Source: DASSJT01 sp963715025 (lineage in GTDB: Bacteria; Actinomycetota; Actinomycetes; Actinomycetales; Dermatophilaceae). From it: 64,000 bases of DNA. A program made the position numbers and the translations under genes. Where the stretch lies: the NCBI GenBank assembly GCA_963715025.1, contig CAVQQQ010000003.1, positions 186,001 to 250,000 on the forward strand, given 5' to 3'. Below the pieces are notes generated by a model. It ran no database searches. It was not told the origin of the DNA and saw only the letters and a program-made list of their open reading frames with translations. This document shows, piece after piece, positions 44,475 to 51,859 of the stretch; within the stretch, counting starts at the first letter, position 1, and the number at the start of each line of letters is the position of its first letter.

Positions 44475-45589
44475 GCCTGGGTGCTCTCGGCATGCTCGAG
44501 CGGCCCCTGCGGTGTGCTCTGCGTGCGCAAGGGCTGACGACTCGGGGCTGGCCGCAGCTCACTGCCCATGCGCGGCCGCTCCAACAACTGGTAGCTGATT
44601 TCCACGACCGGGACCAGGGCCAGTAGACCGGCCGCCGAGACGATGAGCGGGCCGTGGTCGGCGAGACGCACCCAGGCGATCCATAGCACCGGCAGGTGCC
44701 AGAGATAGAGGCTATACGCGCGCAGTCCGAGTCCCCTGAGCACACGTGCGGACAGAATGCGGACCAGCGGACCCCCGGAATAGACCTGGTGGATGACCAG
44801 GAGGGTGCAGAAGGTCACTGCGGGAAGGGTGAGCAGCCGATACGACAGCGCGAGCGTGTATGCCGGCAGGACAGCGACGATCACCAGCAGCAGCCCAGCC
44901 AGGACAGGAGTGCCTGAGCTGACCCCGCGACGGTCGGCTTGTCCCTCATCGAGGTGCATGAGCGCAAGCGAGGCACCCATGAACATGATCGCGAGATTGG
45001 CCAGCGGCAGGAGGTAGAAAGCGCGCGGCGGCACGCAGAGCCCTGCCGCATACAAGAAGAGGGCAACGACGCAGATGCCCATCGACGCCGACCGGCTGTC
45101 GTAACCGCGCCGTCGAAAGAGGATGAGCACAAGGGGAGCCAGGACATAGAAAGTCCATTCCACGCTCAGACTCCACGTGGGTGACCAGGCCTGGTGCACA
45201 GGCGCCCCGGCCGCCCACGCAAATGCAGTTGCCTGCGACGCGGCCAACGCGACGTTGAGGACCGCATTTCGGATCGGCTCACCACCGGCGAACACCATCA
45301 GCGGCAGGCCCAGAAGGCACAGCGCGCTCAAGGCGGGCAAGAGCCTGCGTGCTCGCTTGGCGAGGAATTCCCCGTACGAGTGGAAGCTGGCTGGGCGCGT
45401 CCAGACGATCCGTGCGATGAGGTAGCCCGAGAGCACGAAGAAGACGAGCACCCCACACACGGCCCCGGGCGTGTAGGGAGCCAGCCCCAGGTTCACCGCG
45501 AGGTGGGCGGCCACGACCGCGAGCGCCGCGCATCCCCGCAGTCCGTCGAGTGCCGCGACGCGACGACGGCTGGCAGTGCGGAGCTGCAC
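44468..45589 (-). CDS. OafA/YrhL-type membrane acyltransferase
   Basis: 373 residues from GTG 45589. Acyltransferase-3 family: VAALDGLRGCAALAVVAAHLA with the catalytic Arg-Gly and His, GVLVFFVLSGYLIARI, then YGEFLAKRARRLLPAL and WSPTWSLSVEWTFYVLAPLVL with Trp-Ser-Leu-Glu-Trp. These proteins acetylate or succinylate sugars of surface polymers. Ribosome site AAGGAG lies unusually close (three bases), so an earlier start at ATG 45646 is possible. It sits in the glycan cluster and overlaps the GT87 gene. Confidence 0.88.
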   Translation of the reverse strand: MQLRTASRRRVAALDGLRGCAALAVVAAHLAVNLGLAPYTPGAVCGVLVFFVLSGYLIARIVWTRPASFHSYGEFLAKRARRLLPALSALCLLGLPLMVFAGGEPIRNAVLNVALAASQATAFAWAAGAPVHQAWSPTWSLSVEWTFYVLAPLVLILFRRRGYDSRSASMGICVVALFLYAAGLCVPPRAFYLLPLANLAIMFMGASLALMHLDEGQADRRGVSSGTPVLAGLLLVIVAVLPAYTLALSYRLLTLPAVTFCTLLVIHQVYSGGPLVRILSARVLRGLGLRAYSLYLWHLPVLWIAWVRLADHGPLIVSAAGLLALVPVVEISYQLLERPRMGSELRPAPSRQPLRTQSTPQGPLEHAESTQAC

Positions 45590-45833
45590 GTTCTCCTTGC
45601 TCGTCAGCACCGAGTCAGGGTGACAGCGGAAGCCGGGGTCATACATCCTACGAACGGACTGAAAGGTCAACCGACTGGGCCGCACGCGTCTCATGGGTCT
45701 GGCCAGCATCGATCACCCTCTGTTTCGCAGGCTTGCCTGGGCTGCTTACGTCGACGTGGGCTGGCCGGCCTCGCCGTTGGGCTGGGCTGTCACCGATGGG
45801 AGACGGCCGGCCTGGTCCTCACGAGCGAGGACG

Positions 45834-47111
45834 TCAGGGAACGAGGGTCACCCCGCTCGCGAACACGAACGAGCGGCTGATCCACCAGTATTGGAGCACG
45901 AGCCCGACCATGCAGATCAGCGCGACCGCAGCCACTCGTCCACGTGTTGGGCGATCGTTTACGCCACCCATGAGCATGATGCCGAAAGTAGGGGCAAGGA
46001 GCAGGTAGCGAAGGATTCCCGAGTGCACCTGGGTGACTACGGCAAGGTAGGTGACGTAGGCCGCCAGCCACACGCGGTTCTCGAGACCCAGTGCTGAGCT
46101 TCGCTCGCTGGCAGCGAAAAGCGCGACAACGGCGATGCATGCCATCGTGAAGGCGGGGCCTGTCCAGCCGACCGCCTCATAGGTCTTGGCGAACCATTCG
46201 AACCGATGCTGAGCCAGCACTTGGGTTCTCGCAAGGGCAACGTCCTGTCCCGCCAGCAGCGACGCGACCCAGGTCCAGTGGAACACCCCGGTCAGCGCGA
46301 GTATCCCGGTCGCACCGAGGCCCACCCATTCGGAGCGCGAGAGGCGGTCGCCTTTCCGGTGGCGCCAGGCCGCATGCGCGACGACGACGAGGGCCAGCGG
46401 AGGTGTGATGATCCTGGTGAAGGACAGGACTCCAACCGCCAGGGCAGCCCCCCAGTACCTGCGGTTTCTGAGCGCGAGCAGGCTGGCAAGGAGCAGGCAG
46501 GCCGCCAGCGATTCGCTGTATGCCGTCTGGAACAAGGGTGCCGAGACAAAGCATGACCACAGTGCCACTCCGCAGGCGGCGACGAATGTGCCTCCGGATC
46601 GCTCGAGGAGGCGGAAGAGCAGGACCAATGCCACGGCGCCGAGCAGGAGGTTGACGACCGTCGTAGCGACGGGGAATGAGAGACCGCTCAACCCCATGAC
46701 GAGACGGATGAGCAGGGGGTATCCGGGGGGAAACGCCCACGCCCAGGCTTGGTCCGCCGCATTCCCGGAGTCGAGGCCGGGGTTCTGGTACCCCTGGGTG
46801 GCGATGAACTCGTACCACTGCCCGTCCCAGTTGGTGGTAAGCGCGAAGTAGCCGGGATCCGCGGGATGGGCCGTGTGCACGAAGTACCCGGGGTAGTCGC
46901 CAGGCGCCAGAGCCAGTTGACGTCTGGACGCGACGACGAAGAACACTGCGTCGACGAGACGCGTGCAGGCGAATATCGCAAGGGGGAACCAGAGGTAGAT
47001 GGGCGCGCGCCACCGGCTGACCCCGCGCTGGGAAGCTGGTTTGCGCACGTCTGTCACCGTGGAAATCGCGTCCTCATCTCCTTCCTCGCACTGCGCCGGA
47101 AAGGATGACAC
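45834..47111 (-). CDS. PIG-V-like membrane mannosyltransferase
   Basis: 425 residues. Ten or so helices. After the first helix comes the loop LTTNWDGQWYEFIATQGYQNP: WDGxWY is the signature of the PIG-V-like mannosyltransferases, containing the acidic catalytic Asp. AFPPGYPLLIRLVMGL, LFQTAYSESLAACLLLASLLALRNRRY and LRYLLLAPTFGIMLMG support this. The sugar is likely mannose from a polyprenyl carrier. Start ATG at 47111 assumed; an alternative downstream is possible. The gap before the acyltransferase (45590-45833) holds no gene that I can support. Confidence 0.82.
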   Translation of the reverse strand: MSSFPAQCEEGDEDAISTVTDVRKPASQRGVSRWRAPIYLWFPLAIFACTRLVDAVFFVVASRRQLALAPGDYPGYFVHTAHPADPGYFALTTNWDGQWYEFIATQGYQNPGLDSGNAADQAWAWAFPPGYPLLIRLVMGLSGLSFPVATTVVNLLLGAVALVLLFRLLERSGGTFVAACGVALWSCFVSAPLFQTAYSESLAACLLLASLLALRNRRYWGAALAVGVLSFTRIITPPLALVVVAHAAWRHRKGDRLSRSEWVGLGATGILALTGVFHWTWVASLLAGQDVALARTQVLAQHRFEWFAKTYEAVGWTGPAFTMACIAVVALFAASERSSALGLENRVWLAAYVTYLAVVTQVHSGILRYLLLAPTFGIMLMGGVNDRPTRGRVAAVALICMVGLVLQYWWISRSFVFASGVTLVP

Positions 47112-47259
47112 AGCGGACCCCCCGAGGGGCGTGCGGGCGACGGCTCAAATCAGGCCCTGGCCGTTCGGACGCATCGGGTCCTCCGAACGGGTGATTCCAG
47201 CTGCGAGCCTCCGCTGGCGAAGCGGAGTTGCCTACATTCGTCGGCCGGGAGGAGTGCCC

Positions 47260-48198
47260 ATGTACAAGGATCTGCGCGTGGCCGTCGTCGTCCCGGCCCA
47301 CAACGAAGAGCGCCTGATCGGCGGAACCGTCGGCACGATGCCCGACTTCGTGGACCACGTCATCGTCGTCGACGACGCCAGCACGGACGAAACGGGCGCG
47401 CGCGCGAAAGCCGCGGGAGACGACCGCACAGAGGTGATCACTCTCATCGACAATCAGGGGGTTGGCGGGGCCATCGTCACCGGTCACCAGCGCGCGCTGA
47501 CCGTGGGGGCGGACGTCTCCGTGGTGATGGCGGGCGACGGGCAGATGGATCCCGACTACCTGCCGAACCTGCTCGATCCGATTGCAGCCGGCTCTCACAA
47601 GTTCGCGAAGGCGAACCGGTTCTATGCCCGAGGGTCATTCAACGGAATGCCCTCTCATCGGGTCCTCGGAAATGTTGCTCTCTCCTTCCTCACCAAGGCG
47701 GCGTCGGGATACTGGAACCTCTTCGACCCGCAGAACGGCTACACGGCGATCCATCGAACTGCGTTGGAGCGCCTACAGCTCGATCGGCTGGCGCGTCGCT
47801 ATGAGTTCGAGAACGATCTCCTCATCCAGCTGAACATCCGACGAGTCCCAGCGGTGGATGTCCCGATTCCGGCCCTCTACGGGGATGAGACATCAGAGAT
47901 CAGGCTGGCGCCGACGACTGCCCGTATTCTGCGGCACTTGGTCAAAGGATTCTGGTCCCGCATCTGGTGGAAGTACGTCGTCCAGTCGTTCTCGGCCGTG
48001 GCCTTGATGCTCTTTGGCGGACTCGCTCTGGCCGCGATCGGCATCGCCATCGGGGCTTGGGTCGTCGTCAACACTCTGGGTCCCCCGACCGCGAGCGCCG
48101 GGACGGTGGTTCTGTGCGTGGCACCGCTGCTGAGCGGCTTTCACATGCTGTTGTTTGCCATGCTGCTCGACATCCAAGAGTGCGATTCGCACACCTGA
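47260..48198 (+). CDS. Glycosyltransferase family 2 with C-terminal membrane anchors
   Basis: 312 residues. The GT-A fold begins VAVVVPAHNEERLIGGTV, followed by VIVVDDASTDETG, and the metal-binding SVVMAGDGQMDP. DPQNGYTAIHRTAL and RYEFENDLLIQLNIR match polyprenyl-phosphate sugar synthases (DPM1/GtrB-like). Two C-terminal membrane helices follow (SAVALMLFGGLALAAIGIAIG and VVLCVAPLLSGFHMLLFAMLL). It probably makes the polyprenyl-phosphate-sugar donor that the membrane glycosyltransferases of this cluster use. ATG 47260 has GGGAGGAG four bases upstream. Confidence 0.9.
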   Translation: MYKDLRVAVVVPAHNEERLIGGTVGTMPDFVDHVIVVDDASTDETGARAKAAGDDRTEVITLIDNQGVGGAIVTGHQRALTVGADVSVVMAGDGQMDPDYLPNLLDPIAAGSHKFAKANRFYARGSFNGMPSHRVLGNVALSFLTKAASGYWNLFDPQNGYTAIHRTALERLQLDRLARRYEFENDLLIQLNIRRVPAVDVPIPALYGDETSEIRLAPTTARILRHLVKGFWSRIWWKYVVQSFSAVALMLFGGLALAAIGIAIGAWVVVNTLGPPTASAGTVVLCVAPLLSGFHMLLFAMLLDIQECDSHT

Positions 48199-48292
48199 TC
48201 AGGCGATGGCAGGCGTTAGCGCCAGCGGGCCCTTCGACGTAGGAACAGTCGCCCAACTCCCGACCCGACCGGAATCCGTCCTACCAAGGTGA

Positions 48293-48319
48293 GCCGCCCG
48301 CTCGAGGTGAGCGGGCGGC
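48293..48319. terminator. Hairpin terminator between convergent GT2 and ahcY
   Basis: GCCGCCCGCTC (48293-48303) pairs perfectly with GAGCGGGCGGC (48309-48319), loop GAGGT. It lies 94 bases after the GT2 stop and 24 bases from the ahcY stop. It can end transcripts from both sides. The octamer CGGCATAC overlaps its right arm. Confidence 0.75.
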
Positions 48320-48323
48320 ATAC
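48316..48323 (-). repeat. Intergenic copy of the octamer (CGGCATAC on plus)
   Basis: Overlaps the right arm of the ahcY/GT2 terminator hairpin. Confidence 0.8.
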
Positions 48324-48342
48324 CCATATGATTTGAGAGCCG

Positions 48343-49776
48343 TCAGTAGCGGTAGTGCTCCGGCTTGTACGGCCCGGCGACGTCGACGCCGAGGTACTCG
48401 GCCTGAGCCTTGGTCAGCTCGGTGAGTCGCACGCCCAGCGCGGCGAGGTGCAGGCGCGCGACCTTCTCGTCGAGGTGCTTGGGCAGCGTGTAGACCTTGC
48501 TGTCGTACTCCCCCACCTTGGTCCAGAGCTCGATCTGGGCGATCACCTGGTTGGAGAAGGAGTTGCTCATCACGAACGACGGGTGGCCGGTCGCGTTGCC
48601 GAGATTCATCAGTCGGCCCTCGGACAGCACGATGATGGAGTGGCCGTCGGCGAAGGTCCACTCGTGGACCTGCGGCTTGATCTCGGTCTTGGTGATGCCG
48701 GGGATCCGCGCCAGACCGGCGATGTCGACCTCGTTGTCGAAGTGGCCGATGTTGGCGACGATCGCCTTGTTCTTCATCGTCGCCAGGTGCTCGGCGCGGA
48801 TCACGTCGTAGCAGCCGGTGGTGGTGATGAAGATGTCGGCGGTCTCGACGACGTCTTCGAGGCGCGCGACCTGGTACCCCTCCATCGCGGCCTGGAGCGC
48901 GCAGATCGGGTCGATCTCAGTGACGATCACGCGGGCGCCCTGGCCGGCAAGCGACTGGGCGCAGCCCTTGCCGACGTCGCCGTAGCCGCACACGACCGCG
49001 ACCTTGCCGCCGATCAGGACATCGGTCGCGCGGTTGAGGCCGTCGATGAGGCTGTGGCGGCAGCCGTACTTGTTGTCGAACTTGCTCTTGGTCACCGAGT
49101 CATTGACGTTGATGGCCGGGAAGAGCAGGTTGCCGACCTCGGCCAGCTGGTAGAGGCGGTGGACGCCGGTCGTGGTCTCCTCGGTGACGCCCTTGATCTG
49201 GTCAGAGACCTTGGTCCATTTCTGTGGGTCGGCAGCGATGGTCTTGCGGACCAGCGCCTTGAAGACGCCGAACTCCTCGGAGTCTTCGTCGCTCCTCGCG
49301 GGCACCTGCCCGGCCAGCTCCCACTCGCGGCCGCGGTGGACCAGCATCGTGGCGTCGCCGCCGTCGTCGAGGATCATGTTCGGGCCGTCTGCGTTCGGCC
49401 AGGTCAGGATGGCGTCGGTGCAGTCCCAGTACTCCTCCAGCGTCTCGCCCTTCCAGGCGAACACTGGGACGCCCTGCGGGTCAGCGGGGGTGCCAGTGCC
49501 GACGACGACCGCAGCGGCCGCCTCGTCCTGGGTGGAGTAAATGTTGCACGAGGCCCAGCGGACCTCGGCGCCGAGCGCGACGAGCGTCTCGATCAGCACG
49601 GCGGTCTGCACGGTCATGTGCAGGGAGCCCGCGATCTTGGCGCCCTTGAGCGGCTTGGCCGCCCCGAACTCCTCACGCAGGGACATCAGGCCGGGCATCT
49701 CGTGCTCGGCCAAGCGGATCTGGTGGCGGCCAGCCTCGGCGAGGCTCAGGTCGGCAACCTTGTAGTCAAAGGGCAC
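48343..49776 (-). CDS. ahcY: Adenosylhomocysteinase (S-adenosyl-L-homocysteine hydrolase)
   Basis: 477 residues. It splits S-adenosylhomocysteine into adenosine and homocysteine, relieving product inhibition of methyltransferases. Seen: ADLSLAEAGRHQIRLAEHEMPGLM, SLHMTVQTAVLIETL, ASCNIYSTQDEAAAA, the Cys-Arg-His catalytic run YGCRHSLIDGLNRATDVLIGGK, the NAD-binding VVCGYGDVGKGCAQSL, and the C-terminal KPEHYRY. The actinobacterial 40-residue insertion (VARSDEDSEEFGVFKALV and following) is present. GTG 49776 has AAGGAGA six bases upstream. Confidence 0.98.
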   Translation of the reverse strand: MPFDYKVADLSLAEAGRHQIRLAEHEMPGLMSLREEFGAAKPLKGAKIAGSLHMTVQTAVLIETLVALGAEVRWASCNIYSTQDEAAAAVVVGTGTPADPQGVPVFAWKGETLEEYWDCTDAILTWPNADGPNMILDDGGDATMLVHRGREWELAGQVPARSDEDSEEFGVFKALVRKTIAADPQKWTKVSDQIKGVTEETTTGVHRLYQLAEVGNLLFPAINVNDSVTKSKFDNKYGCRHSLIDGLNRATDVLIGGKVAVVCGYGDVGKGCAQSLAGQGARVIVTEIDPICALQAAMEGYQVARLEDVVETADIFITTTGCYDVIRAEHLATMKNKAIVANIGHFDNEVDIAGLARIPGITKTEIKPQVHEWTFADGHSIIVLSEGRLMNLGNATGHPSFVMSNSFSNQVIAQIELWTKVGEYDSKVYTLPKHLDEKVARLHLAALGVRLTELTKAQAEYLGVDVAGPYKPEHYRY

Positions 49777-49836
49777 AGCAAATCTCCTTGGTTGACTGTT
49801 CAGTGCGACCCGGCGCGCCCCTCTGGGCTCACGTCT

Positions 49837-49856
49837 GGCGGGTTATCACCCACGCC
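49837..49856 (-). promoter_or_regulatory. Small hairpin in the ahcY 5' leader
   Basis: On the minus strand GGCGTGGGT pairs with ACCCGCC around the loop GATA with one bulged base. It lies about 60 bases upstream of the ahcY ribosome site. I do not recognise a known SAH or SAM riboswitch around it. Confidence 0.25.
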
Positions 49857-49877
49857 GGCAAGGAGCGAGTCTATCGC

Positions 49878-49885
49878 GTATGCCG
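49878..49885 (+). repeat. Intergenic copy of the GTATGCCG octamer
   Basis: Lies between ahcY and the GT87 pseudogene, 72 bases before its first ATG. Confidence 0.8.
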
Positions 49886-49949
49886 TGTGAGCCGCCGGGT
49901 GCTCGGGGGCACGAGGGTTCTTCAGAGGTCCCGCTGGGCAACAGTGGGC

Positions 49950-50455
49950 ATGCGCATGCTCAGCGACGCGTCCGTGAGATATCGACTCGGCCGTGACAGC
50001 CTCTGGGTCCTCGGTGTCGTCTGCAGCCTTCAGGCGATCGCGGTGCCCAGCTGATCTGGCCGCTCGCTCAACTGCCCTGGGAGGCATTTCGAGGCCTCTT
50101 CCCGCTGATGAGCGGCGCGGCGCTTGCGTGGCTGCTCGCGCCTTTGCCGAAGCGATTCGCGGTGCCGCTGTGGCTGTCCGGGCTCCCCGAGATCGTGTCT
50201 GGGAACGTCTACGTGCTCATCGCGGTGTGCGCCGCGCTGGGCCAGTCCGCTGGGATCCCATTTCGCGCCAGGGGTGGCGGTCCGTCTGCCGTTCGCGGGG
50301 GGCTCGTGGTGTGGGGTGCCCGAAGAGACCGGCTGTGGACGCTTGCCGGTGGCAATGTGTCTGGCGGCACCGGTGTTTTGGCTGCGGACCCTCACCATGT
50401 GCGCTGCCCTGCCGCGCCTGCTCACACGGGCGCAAGACCGCAAGGGCAGGAGTGA
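49950..50455 (+). pseudogene. Decayed GT87 (DUF2029) glycosyltransferase gene
   Basis: Three stretches in two frames line up with the intact gene at 36800-37669. N-terminal piece (frame from ATG 49950): LGRDSLWVLGVVCSLQAIAV, followed by a stop. Middle piece (frame of 50108): QLIWPLAQLPWEAFRG, then GLPEIVSGNVYVLIAVCAAL, matching QVIWPLTLLPWPAF and LPSAITIGNVDGFLAVVAAL. C-terminal piece: GLVVWGARRDRLWTL in one frame, then after a one-base shift LPVAMCLAAPVFWLRTLTM, matching ALVIWGARSDRRWTI and PVAMVLASPLPGPQTLV. About 40 and about 80 codons are missing between the pieces. So it is a non-functional remnant with two deletions and two frameshifts. Apart from this remnant the ahcY-to-50516 interval holds no gene. 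Confidence 0.85.
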
Positions 50456-50515
50456 ACCCCCTCGTCCGCGGGTAGGTGGTATCCCGTCCCACCCTTCACG
50501 GAAGGCAGCCGAATC

Positions 50516-50827
50516 GTGACCGAGCCGAGCAGCAGCATCCCCGAGGACATCGCCAACGCGGGAGCCGAGGCCGATGAGGCCACTTCCCAGCCGGAATCGT
50601 CGCCGGTGGAACTGAATGTCGACGAGGAGAAGCTTGACGCCTGGGACCGGATCAAGTCCGACTATGAGACGGAGCCCGACGGCCAGCCGGTGCCCAACAG
50701 CATGGACCAGGCGCAGTTCGACGCCGCCGAGGCGGACGAACGCCACGAGACTGACGAGACCCAAGAAGTCGACCTGGGAGGCGTCGCCGCGGACGGGGCC
50801 AGCGAACCGGAGTCCCACCAGGAGTAG
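50516..50827 (+). CDS. Small, very acidic conserved protein of unknown function
   Basis: 103 residues. About one third of residues are Asp or Glu; few hydrophobic residues. The middle reads VDEEKLDAWDRIKSDYETEPDGQPVPNSMDQAQF. No fold or motif is recognised; disorder is expected. GTG 50516 has GGAAGG ten bases upstream. The gene lies directly after the GT87 remnant and is convergent with the cation efflux gene; the gap of 15 bases has no terminator. Confidence 0.65.
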   Translation: MTEPSSSIPEDIANAGAEADEATSQPESSPVELNVDEEKLDAWDRIKSDYETEPDGQPVPNSMDQAQFDAAEADERHETDETQEVDLGGVAADGASEPESHQE

Positions 50828-50842
50828 GTACCAGCCGACTGC

Positions 50843-51802
50843 TCAGGTTTCGGCGGGACTCGACTGAACCACGGCCCGGTCGATGTCGGGCTCTAGGTAC
50901 ATGACAAGGGTCAGCTCGGGCACAGCCGCTCGCGCGCGATGCTCAGCGTCGTCGATGGCCCCTGCCACCTCTGCCGCCGACGTTGCCGCGCCCACGGCGA
51001 GCTTTGCTGCGACCAGCAGCTCGTCGGGCCCAAGGTGCAGGGTCTTCATGTGGATGATCCGGTTGACGCCGTCTGCCCCGGACAGTGCCTGCTCGATAGC
51101 CGCGGTGTGCTCAGGCTTGGCGGCCTCGCCGATCAGAAGCGACTTCATCTCCACCGCGAGCGTGATCGCCACGGTGACCAGCAGGATGCCGATCATGGCG
51201 GTTCCGACCGCGTCCCAGACACCATCCCCCGTGATCAGGGTGAGGCCGACGCCGAACAGGGCAAAGACCAGACCCAGTAGGGCGGCGAAGTCCTCCAGCA
51301 GGATCACGGGAAGCTCAGGGGCCTTGGCACTGCGGATGAACTGGGCCCAGGACCGCTTTCCGCGCACCTGGTTGCTCTCGGCGATCGCCGTGCGGAAGGA
51401 GTAGGACTCCAGCCCGATCGCGACCACCAGGACGGCCAACGGGACCCACCACCAACGGCCCTCGATGGCACCGTGGCCGGCCTGGGCCTCGTGCCACTTG
51501 TGGTACGCCTCGTAGAGGGCGAACAGGCCGCCAACGCTGAACAGCACGATCGAGACGACGAACCCGTAGACATAGCGCTCGCGCCCGTACCCGAACGGGT
51601 GCTGTGGGGTCGCCTCGCGCTGGGCCCGCTTGCCGCCGAGAAGCAGAAGAAGCTGGTTCCCGGAGTCGGCCACCGAGTGAATCGACTCGGCGAGCATGGA
51701 GCTCGACGAGGTCAGCAGGTAGGCCACGAACTTGGTGATCGCGATGCCGATGTTGGCCAGCAGCGCCGCGACGATGGCCCGGGTCCCGCCCTCGGTTGAC
51801 AT
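50843..51802 (-). CDS. Cation diffusion facilitator (Zn/Fe/Mn efflux)
   Basis: 319 residues. CDF transporters export divalent metals in exchange for protons. Membrane part: ALLANIGIAITKFVAYLLTSSSSMLAESIHSVADSGNQLLLLLG with the metal-site His and Asp (HSVAD), a second acidic site LEDFAALLGLVFALFGVGL, and DAVGTAMIGILLVTVAITL. Helix 3/4 flank PFGYGRERYVYGFVVSIVLF. The soluble C-terminal domain (about 215-310) has LTLVMYLEPDI. Metal not predictable. ATG 51802 chosen. Confidence 0.93.
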   Translation of the reverse strand: MSTEGGTRAIVAALLANIGIAITKFVAYLLTSSSSMLAESIHSVADSGNQLLLLLGGKRAQREATPQHPFGYGRERYVYGFVVSIVLFSVGGLFALYEAYHKWHEAQAGHGAIEGRWWWVPLAVLVVAIGLESYSFRTAIAESNQVRGKRSWAQFIRSAKAPELPVILLEDFAALLGLVFALFGVGLTLITGDGVWDAVGTAMIGILLVTVAITLAVEMKSLLIGEAAKPEHTAAIEQALSGADGVNRIIHMKTLHLGPDELLVAAKLAVGAATSAAEVAGAIDDAEHRARAAVPELTLVMYLEPDIDRAVVQSSPAET

Positions 51803-51859
51803 GCGGGAATCCTAACGAGCCCGGACTCGGGCGCCCATGCGACCGAGTGCCGACGCGGA

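Noticed and set aside
45590..45833. Possible gene between the acyltransferase and PIG-V-like genes
   Set aside because: Short frames here show no start site, no conserved sequence and no usual codon pattern; treated as intergenic.
49777..49949. SAH or SAM riboswitch upstream of ahcY
   Set aside because: Only a small hairpin is seen; none of the conserved core sequences of known SAH or SAM riboswitches could be matched.
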